Assembly (NCBI GenBank): GCA_964625175.1
Contig: CAZVAO010000065.1
Span: 1-13,946 of the forward strand
Reading direction: 5' to 3'
DNA: 13,946 nucleotides
Source of the DNA: CAZVAO01 sp964625175
GTDB lineage: Bacteria; Bacillota; UBA994; PWPR01
Numbering within the stretch: position 1 is the first letter of the stretch; each line of letters opens with the position of its first letter. Below the pieces are notes generated by a model that worked only from the letters and a program-made list of their open reading frames with translations, searched no databases and was not told the DNA's origin. Both the position numbers and the translations under genes were made by a program. Below are positions 1 through 7,072 of the stretch, one piece after another.

Positions 1-80
1 GTGTAGGATCGATCTCGTGCCGACTTGAATTTCTCTTGTCTGTAACTTCCGATGTGCAATGCATGCTTCATCAGCTAAAT

Positions 81-170
81 TTTGCTAGTTACTAATTTAT
101 GGATATTCTCCTAGTAAGTAGGGAGGGGCTTCCTCGCCCTCCTGTATTGCGCATGCCTGCAACTAGCAAA
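81..170. repeat. Perfect 10-bp inverted repeat with nested GC-rich hairpin
   Basis: TTTGCTAGTT at 81-90 and AACTAGCAAA at 161-170 are exact reverse complements separated by 70 bases. Inside lies a second stem, GGAGGG at 122-127 pairing with CCCTCC at 137-142 across a 9-base loop. The nested arrangement suggests a folded RNA, possibly a leader or small RNA, on either strand. No T-run follows either stem, so it is not an obvious intrinsic terminator. I do not recognise a known riboswitch or T-box core in it. Confidence 0.6.
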
Positions 171-372
171 GAAAAATATGCTTGGTTCGCGGATACTTGC
201 CATAATGCCTGCCATCAAACTGCACACAATAACGTCTAACATGTTGCAGCCATAAACAATGAAAAGCGGAACTTGAACGGCGTTCCACAACCGCAGAAAG
301 TAATAAAACGATTTATAAATCCACCCCGAAATGCAATTTTTCACCAATCGTTCAGCGATTGTCTTCCAATGG

Positions 373-401
373 TCGACAAATTATCAGAGAAGTCTTATAA
401 T
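373..401 (+). promoter_or_regulatory. Sigma-A-type promoter of the pilBTC operon
   Basis: TCGACA (373-378, five of six consensus -35 bases) is separated by exactly 17 bases from a perfect TATAAT (396-401). Transcription would start near 408 and give a leader of about 30 bases before the pilB ATG at 439. This placement also argues against the upstream in-frame ATG at 331, which would lie before the promoter. Confidence 0.8.
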
Positions 402-438
402 TGAAGTATTAATAAACAGGCAAGGATGTGGGGATATC

Positions 439-2124
439 ATGAGGACGGGGGACTTATTAGTAGAGAAAGGCTTTATTACCGAAGAACAATTGAAGGATGG
501 TCTTTCTAAACAACGGGAATTCAACTTGCGTTTAGGAGAAACGCTTATCAAGTGTGGATACATTAGCGAAGAGGATATTGCCAATACGTTAAGTGAACAA
601 TACAATATTCCTTATATGCAATTAGCCAATCTTCAGTTCCAGCAGGATGCGATCGATTTGGTTAGCCAAGCATTAGTAGAACGTCATCGCGTTGTCCCCG
701 TATCCGTCAATGGGGATGTGCTCGTAATAGCGACCTCTGATCCTACGGATGTGCTTGCAATCGATGATATCAAGTTAGTAACCCAAAAGGAAGTCCGCTT
801 AATCCTCTTGACGAAAAGGGATATTGATCGTTCAATTGAATGGCTCTATATGACCCCAGAAGGAATTAGTAAGCGCACCAAGCAATCCATCGTCACCGTT
901 GATGCATCCGATGATGATGCGCCTTTGATCCGAATGGTCAACAACATTATTCAACAATCGGTTGAGGATAAGGCCAGTGATATTCACTTTGAACCAGGTG
1001 ATTACCGTTTGACCATCCGTTATCGTATTGATGGACAGCTTCAGCTTCTGCGTGAGCTGGGAGCCGATCTCCATAGTCCGATTGTGGCCCGTATTAAGAT
1101 TATGTCCAACCTAGATATTTCAGAACGACGTTTGCCACAAGATGGAACGTTCCGTCAGATGATCAATGGACGAGAAGTAGACTTCCGCGTTTCAACAATT
1201 CCAACCGTGCGCGGTGAGAAGGTTGTCTTGCGGATTCTGGACAATACAAAAACTAACTTAAAACTGGAAAGCATCGGCATGAATAAAGAGCTGATTGCGA
1301 AGGTCAGGGGTTTGCTTCGTTTACCCTATGGCATGATATTGGTTACAGGACCAACAGGCAGCGGTAAGACGACAACGCTTTACAGTTGTTTAGATATCTT
1401 GAATGATCCACACTCAAATATTATCACCATTGAAGATCCGACCGAATATCGTCTCAATGGCATCAATCAGATTAATATTAATAATCGGATTGGCTTAACT
1501 TATGCCAATATTCTTCGTTCCGTACTCCGTCAGGATCCCAACATCGTTATGGTTGGTGAGATTCGCGACTATGAGACCGCTGAGATTGCCGTACGTGCTG
1601 CATTAACTGGTCACTTAGTTTTGAGTACCATCCATACAAATGATGCGGCAAGTGCCCTTACACGACTAACGGATATGGGCGTAGCAGAATTCTTGATTTC
1701 ATCCTCGGTTGCAGGCATCATGGCGCAGCGCCTATTGCGGCGCGTTTGTCCGCGCTGTCGAGTTGAGCAACATCTAACGCGCGATGAACCCCTCTGGAAA
1801 GCATTAGAGATTGACAAATACATTTCGACGCGTGATGAAATTCGCTACTACAAAGCGGGCCCAGGTTGTACCTATTGTCATAAGACGGGCTATAGTGGAA
1901 GGATTGGTGTTTTCGAGCTTTTGATGGTTGATGAGACGGTTTCAAATATGGTCATTAGCCATAAGACCGCTACTGAAATTAAGGAATATGCTGTCTTACA
2001 TCAAGGAATGAGAACGCTTCGAGATAATGCCACCTTGAATGTGTTGGCTGGGATTACAACCCTGCAAGAATTAATGACAATCGCCTATTCGAGCGACTTT
2101 GAAGGGTTGGATACAAGCCGATGA
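439..2124 (+). CDS. pilB: Type IV pilus assembly (extension) ATPase PilB / GspE family
   Basis: This is a cytoplasmic hexameric ATPase that powers pilus polymerisation by acting on the PilC platform; it is homologous to GspE of type II secretion. The 561-residue protein has an N-terminal GspE-II/MshEN-like domain (about residues 1-140, with a repeated 'LGE-L--G-I-EE' pattern), then the motor domain. Walker A GPTGSGKT is at about 304-311, the Asp box (TIEDP) near 330, Walker B with GEIRD at about 369-377, and the His box (HLVLSTIHTND) at about 392-402. A C-terminal zinc-type tetracysteine motif pairs CPRC (437/440) with CTYC (477/480), typical of PilB and absent from PilT. An in-frame ATG exists at 331, but the ATG at 439 fits both the family N-terminus (MRTGDLL) and the promoter at 373-401. 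The purine-rich GGATGTGGGG just upstream is a modest ribosome binding site. The stop overlaps the pilT start (ATGA). Confidence 0.95.
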   Translation: MRTGDLLVEKGFITEEQLKDGLSKQREFNLRLGETLIKCGYISEEDIANTLSEQYNIPYMQLANLQFQQDAIDLVSQALVERHRVVPVSVNGDVLVIATSDPTDVLAIDDIKLVTQKEVRLILLTKRDIDRSIEWLYMTPEGISKRTKQSIVTVDASDDDAPLIRMVNNIIQQSVEDKASDIHFEPGDYRLTIRYRIDGQLQLLRELGADLHSPIVARIKIMSNLDISERRLPQDGTFRQMINGREVDFRVSTIPTVRGEKVVLRILDNTKTNLKLESIGMNKELIAKVRGLLRLPYGMILVTGPTGSGKTTTLYSCLDILNDPHSNIITIEDPTEYRLNGINQININNRIGLTYANILRSVLRQDPNIVMVGEIRDYETAEIAVRAALTGHLVLSTIHTNDAASALTRLTDMGVAEFLISSSVAGIMAQRLLRRVCPRCRVEQHLTRDEPLWKALEIDKYISTRDEIRYYKAGPGCTYCHKTGYSGRIGVFELLMVDETVSNMVISHKTATEIKEYAVLHQGMRTLRDNATLNVLAGITTLQELMTIAYSSDFEGLDTSR

Positions 2125-3155
2125 TTAATAATCATATTTCAGAATGTCTTAAAGAAATGCCAGCTCTCAGTGCCTCAGATTTACATATGCATTCCGGATT
2201 GCCTGCATCGTTTCGAGTACATGGATTACTTAGACCACGAGATAATGTCGTCATAACGGATCAAATGATTGTTGAAACCCTTAAGAGCCTGTTGAATTCA
2301 GATGAACTAAAGCATTTGATGGATGTCGGTGAAATTGACTTTAGCTTTGGCATCCCAGACTTGGCACGTTTTAGAGGCAATGCTTTCCGTTCCCAGGGTA
2401 AGTACAGCGTTGTCGTGCGTATTATCCCGGCAGATATACCCGCTTTCGAGGCGCTAAACTTGCCAGAAGGCATTCGGCGGTTTACAGATTTGGAATCTGG
2501 TTTAGTCATTATCACCGGTCCAACAGGTAGTGGTAAATCGACAACGTTGGCTTCCATGTTGGATCTGATCAATCAGAAAGTTAATAAACATATTCTCACG
2601 CTAGAGGATCCTATTGAGTTTATGCACACAAATAAGCAGTGCCTGGTTACTCAACGGGAAATTGGTCGCGATACGGGTAGTTTTGCTTCAGGACTGAGAT
2701 CTTCTTTGCGTGAGGATCCTGACGTCATTTTAATTGGTGAGATGCGCGACTTGGAAACAACGGAAATAGCGATACGTGCAGCAGAAACGGGCCACCTTGT
2801 GTTTGCAACCATGCATACCCCAGGTGTAGTGGAAACCGTTGACAGAATTCTCGGTAACTTTCAGCCACATCAAAGACAGCAGATCTGTGCACAGTTGGCT
2901 ATGTGTCTGAAGGGTGTTATGTTCCAGAAGCTATTGCCTCGTAAAGGTGGGGGACGTGTTGCTGCTATGGAGGTGCTGGTAGTCAATCAGGCTGTTCGCA
3001 ACTTAATACGTGAGGCTAAGACACATCAAATTAAATCCGTGATGCAAACAGGACTCAATTTAGGTATGAGAACGATGGAAAGAGCTTTAGGAGAGCTTTA
3101 TCAGCAGGGTTTAATTAGTGTTGAAATTCATGACAAATTTCAGGAACTTTATTAG
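2121..3155 (+). CDS. pilT: Type IV pilus retraction ATPase PilT
   Basis: PilT is a hexameric cytoplasmic ATPase that disassembles pili and drives twitching motility and DNA uptake in organisms with type IV pili. The 344-residue length is usual for PilT. The N-terminal PAS-like part carries the family signature SASDLHMHSGLP (17-28) and FRVHG (31-35). The motor domain has Walker A GPTGSGKS (133-140), Asp box LEDPIE (161-166), Walker B with GEMRD (206-210) and His box HLVFATMHT (225-233). The C-terminal retraction signature appears as AVRNLIRE (291-298), one conservative change from the usual AIRNLIRE. There is no tetracysteine motif, which separates it from PilB. The residues after the His box (PGVVETVDRI) differ from the common NSA-x-TIDRI form. 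Its ATG overlaps the pilB stop by 4 bases, so the two motors are probably translationally coupled. Confidence 0.94.
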   Translation: MINNHISECLKEMPALSASDLHMHSGLPASFRVHGLLRPRDNVVITDQMIVETLKSLLNSDELKHLMDVGEIDFSFGIPDLARFRGNAFRSQGKYSVVVRIIPADIPAFEALNLPEGIRRFTDLESGLVIITGPTGSGKSTTLASMLDLINQKVNKHILTLEDPIEFMHTNKQCLVTQREIGRDTGSFASGLRSSLREDPDVILIGEMRDLETTEIAIRAAETGHLVFATMHTPGVVETVDRILGNFQPHQRQQICAQLAMCLKGVMFQKLLPRKGGGRVAAMEVLVVNQAVRNLIREAKTHQIKSVMQTGLNLGMRTMERALGELYQQGLISVEIHDKFQELY

Positions 3156-3167
3156 AGGAAGATTATT

Positions 3168-4379
3168 ATGCCAGATTATAAATTCACAGCACGCAATAAA
3201 AGTGGCAAATCAGAGAGTGGTGTCATCACAGCTACAAGTGATCGGTCAGCCATGACTTTGTTGAAGGAACGCGGCCTATACGTGACCAATCTTAAATCTC
3301 AGAAAGAGAACAAGGGGGGTTCATTTAAGCGTTTCTTTACAAAGAAAGTCAATTCACGCGATATTTCTATATGGTCCAATCAGTTTGCCGCAATGTATAG
3401 TGCGGGTGTGCCGATTGCCTTCATCCTTAAAACCCTTTCCGAACAGACAGAGAACAAAGTATTCAAAGAAGCTCAAGTGAATTTGTTGGATGATATTACT
3501 CAAGGGATAAGTATTGGGGATGGGATGGAGAAATACCCCCATGTATTCCCAGAATTAATGATTAACATGTTTCGGGTAGGTGAATCTGCCGGTATACTGG
3601 AAGACTCACTCCATCAAGTGGTTAAATATTATACGCAAGAGCATGAAGTGAATCAAAAAATGCGAACGGCTATGACGTACCCGATTATTGTTTTAGTGAT
3701 GGCCTTAGTCGTTGTTTGGGTATTGATGACACGAATGGTGCCTTCTTATGTGGAGGCCTATGCCAACCTAGGTAGCGAGTTGCCTTTGCCGACGCGGATA
3801 TTGATTGTCATGAGTGGTTTTTTGGTCAACAATGGTGTGTTTGTGTTAATTGGGCTTGCAGCAATCGCAGCTCTTGCAGTCGCTTGGTCAAGGACTACAA
3901 CGGGTAAGCGCTTTATCGATAACTTAAAATTGAAAATGCCGATATTCAATCAACTGGAGTTGCTGAAGAATCAATCGCGTTTTTGCCGCATTTTATCTAC
4001 GCTTTTACACCATGGAATTGACATTATATCCGCTTTGAGATTAGTGGATCGCAGCATCTCAAACTCTGTGATTTGTGATGTTATTCAAGAAGCGCGCGAA
4101 GAGTCTAGTAGAGGGGAGTCTGTGGCGAATGCTTTTGCACGCAGTAAGTACTTCCCGCCACTGATTGTTAATATGATGAAGGTCGGTGAAGAGGCTGGTT
4201 CAATGGATATCTTATTAGGTAAGGCGGCAGATCTCTATGAGGTTGATCTTATTAATATGAGTGAGCGTTTTAATACGATGATTGAACCTTTTGTGAATCT
4301 ATTCTTGGCAGTTATTGTTGGTGGTATTTTAATTGCTGTATTCGTACCTATGTTCAGTATGTATAATATGATTCTCTAA
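3168..4379 (+). CDS. pilC: Type IV pilus inner-membrane platform protein PilC / GspF family
   Basis: PilC is the polytopic membrane protein on which PilB and PilT act. The 403-residue protein shows the canonical duplicated T2SSF fold. The first domain spans about residues 68-190, with a 'GVPI--IL--L--Q' core and an 'FRVGESAGILEDSL' motif; the second spans about 270-393, with 'HGIDIISALRLV' and 'MKVGEEAGSMDILL'. Three strongly hydrophobic segments lie near 168-190, 213-240 and 370-397. A cytoplasmic N-terminal region of about 60 residues precedes them. A GAGGAAG ribosome binding site stands a few bases before the ATG, and only 12 bases separate it from pilT, so it is the third gene of the operon. 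No prepilin peptidase or pilin gene follows, unlike many pil clusters. Confidence 0.94.
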   Translation: MPDYKFTARNKSGKSESGVITATSDRSAMTLLKERGLYVTNLKSQKENKGGSFKRFFTKKVNSRDISIWSNQFAAMYSAGVPIAFILKTLSEQTENKVFKEAQVNLLDDITQGISIGDGMEKYPHVFPELMINMFRVGESAGILEDSLHQVVKYYTQEHEVNQKMRTAMTYPIIVLVMALVVVWVLMTRMVPSYVEAYANLGSELPLPTRILIVMSGFLVNNGVFVLIGLAAIAALAVAWSRTTTGKRFIDNLKLKMPIFNQLELLKNQSRFCRILSTLLHHGIDIISALRLVDRSISNSVICDVIQEAREESSRGESVANAFARSKYFPPLIVNMMKVGEEAGSMDILLGKAADLYEVDLINMSERFNTMIEPFVNLFLAVIVGGILIAVFVPMFSMYNMIL

Positions 4380-4421
4380 TTAGCTGGCGAACAGCAGATT
4401 TTGAGAAGAATTTCACACTTT

Positions 4422-4442
4422 AACGGGGTTATACCGTTTTTC
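4422..4442 (+). terminator. Weak candidate terminator after pilC
   Basis: AACGG (4422-4426) can pair with CCGTT (4434-4438) across a 7-base loop, and the stem runs into a six-base pyrimidine tract (TTTTTC, 4437-4442). The 5-bp stem is short, so termination here would be partial at best. Confidence 0.35.
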
Positions 4443-4456
4443 TGAGCGATGGACTG

Positions 4457-4465
4457 TGGTAGAAT
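4457..4465 (+). promoter_or_regulatory. Candidate extended -10 promoter for the PAP2 gene
   Basis: TGGTAGAAT at 4457-4465 matches the extended -10 form (TGn followed by TAGAAT, five of six bases). The -35 region 17 bases upstream (TTTTTC, 4437-4442) is poor, as is common with extended -10 promoters. The element lies 29 bases before the ATG at 4495 and just after the weak pilC terminator, consistent with separate transcription of the downstream gene. Confidence 0.45.
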
Positions 4466-4494
4466 AGGCTGACGTTAGTTATTGAGGTGAGTAT

Positions 4495-5244
4495 ATGTCT
4501 AGATCTAGAGAGTATCTTTGGTCCAAGTATCGCCATTTATTTATATTGCTATATTATCCTGTAATCGGGATTCTCTATGTCGTGTTTAACAATATCGAAA
4601 CAGCGCGGGTTATGCTTTATTGGCCTGTTGTAGATGATGCCATTCCCTTTATTAAAGAGATGGTCATACCTTATGTATTTTGGTATCCTTATATCCTATT
4701 GCCCTTGGTTTATTTTGGGTTGAAGGACGTTAAATCCTTTACAGATTTATGCTTTATGCTGTTTGTCGGAATGACCGCTAGCTTTGCAATTTTCGCCATC
4801 TTTCCAAATGGTCAAAGCTTGCGCCCAAGTATTATAGGCAGTGATTTATTTTCTGCGTTAATCAATGGAATCTATACGGCAGACAATCCCATTAATTCAG
4901 CCCCCAGCATGCATGTTTTAACGACCATTGTCATTCATTTTGTAATTGCAAATAGCCGTCTCATGAATAAAAAGTGGTTGGTAAAGGCCTCTTTTATACT
5001 AATGATCTTTATCAGTGCATCAACGGTCATGATCAAACAACATTCGATGATTGATGTTATTGCAGGGTTGTTTTTAGCGATTGTATTAATTGGCATTGTA
5101 AAGAGCAAAGCTTTTAGTGAAAGGGTGGTGGCTTTTGCCAGCCCAGGGCAACGTCTTATTGACGAGAATCCTTGCTGTTTTAGAGATATCCATCTTGCTA
5201 AGGACGTGTTTTTCGCCAAAAAGCGTGGCGATATTAAGACTTAA
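4495..5244 (+). CDS. PAP2-superfamily membrane protein (phosphatase or inositolphosphotransferase-like)
   Basis: This 249-residue integral membrane protein has about six hydrophobic segments (near residues 13-32, 58-75, 84-105, 138-153, 162-178 and 186-203). The PAP2 phosphoesterase motifs are visible: RP at 110-111 (C1-like), SAPSMH with His140 (C2), and STVMIKQH-x3-D with His183 and Asp187 (C3). The C3 form STV-x-x-KQH-x3-D resembles the Aur1/inositolphosphotransferase-like branch more than classic undecaprenyl-diphosphate phosphatases. It probably hydrolyses or transfers a lipid phosphate at the outer face of the membrane; the substrate cannot be read from the sequence. A hydrophilic tail of about 45 residues follows the last membrane segment. 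GAGGTGA (4484-4490) is the ribosome binding site. It is separated from pilC by 115 bases with a candidate promoter, so a role in pilus function is not implied. Confidence 0.82.
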   Translation: MSRSREYLWSKYRHLFILLYYPVIGILYVVFNNIETARVMLYWPVVDDAIPFIKEMVIPYVFWYPYILLPLVYFGLKDVKSFTDLCFMLFVGMTASFAIFAIFPNGQSLRPSIIGSDLFSALINGIYTADNPINSAPSMHVLTTIVIHFVIANSRLMNKKWLVKASFILMIFISASTVMIKQHSMIDVIAGLFLAIVLIGIVKSKAFSERVVAFASPGQRLIDENPCCFRDIHLAKDVFFAKKRGDIKT

Positions 5245-5342
5245 ATTAGAGTTGCCAAGATTGCCGAGGCTTAAACTTTTTAGGCTATGGGAGGCTTGAG
5301 CTGATTTCAAAACATTATGAGAATGCTCAATAAAGTAGTTTT

Positions 5343-5379
5343 AAGCCGGTGGTCCCCAAAGGACCACCGGCTTGGTTTT
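5343..5379 (+). terminator. Strong intrinsic terminator after the PAP2 gene
   Basis: AAGCCGGTGGTCC (5343-5355) and GGACCACCGGCTT (5361-5373) form a perfect 13-bp GC-rich stem with a 5-base loop, followed by GGTTTT. The T-run is only on the plus-strand side, so it mainly ends rightward transcription before the convergent M20 gene. Confidence 0.88.
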
Positions 5380-5412
5380 AAATAGACTTTACAACGCAAA
5401 GGTGCGACAAGG

Positions 5413-5444
5413 AGTTGAGTGCAACTATCAAGAATGCATTCTTG
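5413..5444. repeat. Two adjacent palindromes between convergent genes
   Basis: AGTTG/CAACT (5413-5417/5422-5426) is followed three bases later by a perfect 16-bp palindrome, CAAGAATGCATTCTTG (5429-5444). The palindrome has no loop, so it is more like a dimeric protein-binding site than a hairpin terminator. No T-run follows on the minus strand, so I do not call it the terminator of the M20 gene. Confidence 0.5.
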
Positions 5445-5531
5445 CTCTCAGCTTGACGGATCTCCGCTACATATCTATCGCATAAGGCCATGCAGCGCGC
5501 TATTGCAGAAGGAGGATGACTCAGTTCTTAA

Positions 5532-6842
5532 TTAGTCTTGGTTTTTCGTGAATTCGCGCCAGAGTTCAAGGTATTCTTCTTTATTCATGCGGACCGGTGT
5601 GGCTTTCACTTGTAGACCAACTTTGGCGTTATCGGCTAAAAGGTCAATGACTGTCATCGCCATAATTTTAGCAGGTGTCACAAATGCCAAATAAGGGTTC
5701 GTTACTGAATAATCTTTGGTATGACCACTACCAACCATGCCCCCAACATAGGGGTGAATAGCAGGCATTAAATGCATCACATCACCGATATCGGAAGAAC
5801 CTGTACCATGACCTCCTGTAACGACTTGGTCAGCACCGACGACTTCCTCCGCATTGGCCCTGAACAATTCGGTCAGTTTAGGATCATTAAAGCGCGGAAG
5901 GAAACCAGGTAGTTCAATAATCTCTACCTCAGCTCCAACCGCCATGGCGCCCGCACGCAATGCACGATTTACTTTTTTGCTAGCAGCCAAAACAGCATCC
6001 ATGGTTTTGCCGCGCACATAAGTCTCAATGCGCACATCTGCAGGAACGATATTAACCAAGTCGCCACCTTTTGTGATAATCGGGTGGATGCGAATGCAAT
6101 CATCATCTTTGAACGTTTCGCGCTGGGCATGAATCGCTTGGAGACCGATGATCGCGGCATTTAAGGCATTAATGCCATTATGAGGAGCACCACCAGCGTG
6201 GGCCTCTTTCCCTTTGTATTTAATGAGCTTGGTGACAAATCCATTTGAGGTGCCATCCACTACTACCTGACAATCATCACGTGTTGTAGAATGGAACATA
6301 AGCGTCATGTCTATATCATCGAGTGCTCCGATTTTAATTAATTCTTGTTTGCCTCCGAGGAACTCAATTTTCCCTTGATTCCGCAAGCGATTGCGGAATT
6401 CAACTTCTACAGGCTCTTCAGCAGGGACTGCAATAAAAGCCACATCGCCTGCGAGGTATTGTTGTGCACCTGATTTTGTTAGGCCGATGGCCGCACCTAA
6501 TAAGCCTGCTATTTGGGCATTGTGTCCACAGGAATGCGCTGCACCCGTATTGATATCTGCAAAGGGATGTTCAGGACATAGTACGGCATCCAATTCTCCC
6601 ATAAGAGCGACGCGCACTTGATCCGAGTTGCCTTTCAGAATTGCTTTAGATCCTGTGATTGCCAGTTTGTTTTCAAAAGGCAGGTGAAGCTCTGTAAAGA
6701 CCTCTTCCACAATCATTGCGGTCTTATACTCTTTGTAACCGAGTTCTGGATTAGCAAAAATCTTTTGACCGATTGCAATAATCTGCTCTGCATTTTTATC
6801 AATTTCTGCACAAACAAGTTCTTTTAGCTGTTTTGAATTCAT
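5532..6842 (-). CDS. M20-family metallo-amidohydrolase / aminoacyl-amide hydrolase
   Basis: This 436-residue cytoplasmic protein belongs to the M20D-like amidohydrolases (relatives include AbgB-type p-aminobenzoyl-glutamate hydrolases, hippurate hydrolases and N-acyl-amino-acid deacylases). Candidate metal ligands and catalytic residues are Cys105 and His107 in SCGHNAQ, the Glu pair 142-143 in PAEEPVE, His184 in MFHS, and His374 in GSGHTKD. The lid domain segment EAHAGGAPHNGINA lies at 213-226. The ATG at 6842 is preferred over the in-frame ATG at 6875 because AGGAGGT stands 5 bases before it, and the upstream 11 codons lack family character. It diverges from the hut operon with a 261-base shared regulatory region. 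An AbgB-like role would touch folate, which the hut pathway uses as acceptor, but the natural substrate is unknown. Confidence 0.88.
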   Translation of the reverse strand: MNSKQLKELVCAEIDKNAEQIIAIGQKIFANPELGYKEYKTAMIVEEVFTELHLPFENKLAITGSKAILKGNSDQVRVALMGELDAVLCPEHPFADINTGAAHSCGHNAQIAGLLGAAIGLTKSGAQQYLAGDVAFIAVPAEEPVEVEFRNRLRNQGKIEFLGGKQELIKIGALDDIDMTLMFHSTTRDDCQVVVDGTSNGFVTKLIKYKGKEAHAGGAPHNGINALNAAIIGLQAIHAQRETFKDDDCIRIHPIITKGGDLVNIVPADVRIETYVRGKTMDAVLAASKKVNRALRAGAMAVGAEVEIIELPGFLPRFNDPKLTELFRANAEEVVGADQVVTGGHGTGSSDIGDVMHLMPAIHPYVGGMVGSGHTKDYSVTNPYLAFVTPAKIMAMTVIDLLADNAKVGLQVKATPVRMNKEEYLELWREFTKNQD

Positions 6843-7001
6843 TATATACCTCCTAAAGGGTTTGCTAAATTGCATTCGTTAATTATGACGTTAATCCTGC
6901 AAATCACATCACATTTATTTGCATATAGGCAGGAATTAGTGATCTAAAACCGAATATGCTAAGGGTACATCGAAATAGAGCTATTGTAAGGTGGTATTTA
7001 T

Positions 7002-7043
7002 ATGTTTACAAAACAAAACCTTATAGCAGATAAACACTTTTAA
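7002..7043 (+). CDS. Putative 13-residue hut leader peptide
   Basis: A short frame, MFTKQNLIADKHF, is preceded by AAGGTGG (6988-6994) seven bases before its ATG, a ribosome binding site as good as those of the real genes. Its stop codon (TAA, 7041-7043) touches the first base of the terminator-like hairpin at 7043-7072. A ribosome paused at the end of this frame would cover the 5' arm of that hairpin and favour read-through into hutH. The frame has one histidine codon, next to last, so it does not resemble biosynthetic leaders with runs of the regulated amino acid. It is closer in logic to catabolic leaders such as TnaC. No conservation data are available, so chance cannot be excluded. Confidence 0.4.
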   Translation: MFTKQNLIADKHF

Positions 7044-7072
7044 AAAGACAGGGTCAGTTGGCCTTGTCTTTT
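7043..7072 (+). terminator. Attenuator-like terminator in the hut leader
   Basis: AAAAGACAGGG (7043-7053) pairs with CCTTGTCTTTT (7062-7072) to form an 11-bp stem (one G-T pair) with an 8-base loop; the 3' arm ends in TTTT. The upstream gene is divergent, so there is no plus-strand transcript to end here except the hut message itself, 31 bases before hutH. This is what a transcription attenuator looks like. The NAG-N4-NAG-N4-NAG pattern bound by Bacillus HutP was not seen nearby. Confidence 0.65.

Larger units (their letters stand above)
1..438. other. Intergenic region upstream of pilB, no convincing gene
   Basis: This 438-base stretch holds no reading frame I would call a gene. It contains a motif at 14-24 that reappears inverted at the right end of the window, a perfect 10-bp inverted repeat at 81-90/161-170 enclosing a GC-rich hairpin, and the pilB promoter at 373-401. 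A hydrophobic 78-residue frame exists on the minus strand (347 down to 111). It lacks a ribosome binding site at its start, and its last dozen codons are simply the GC-rich hairpin read as protein, so I do not annotate it. If anything here is transcribed leftwards, the hairpins would lie in the 5' leader of a gene beyond position 1. Confidence 0.5.

Noticed and set aside
111..347. 78-codon hydrophobic frame on the minus strand before pilB
   Set aside because: There is no ribosome binding site at the start, the C-terminal residues are the translation of a GC-rich hairpin, and no family resemblance is seen. It also starts close to the pilB promoter on the other strand. Conservation would be needed to revive it.
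331..438. 36-codon N-terminal extension of PilB from an upstream ATG
   Set aside because: The sigma-A promoter at 373-401 lies inside it, and PilB family proteins begin with the MRTGDLL-like segment at 439.
6843..6875. 11-codon N-terminal extension of the M20 hydrolase
   Set aside because: AGGAGGT sits 5 bases before the ATG at 6842, which gives a normal family N-terminus.
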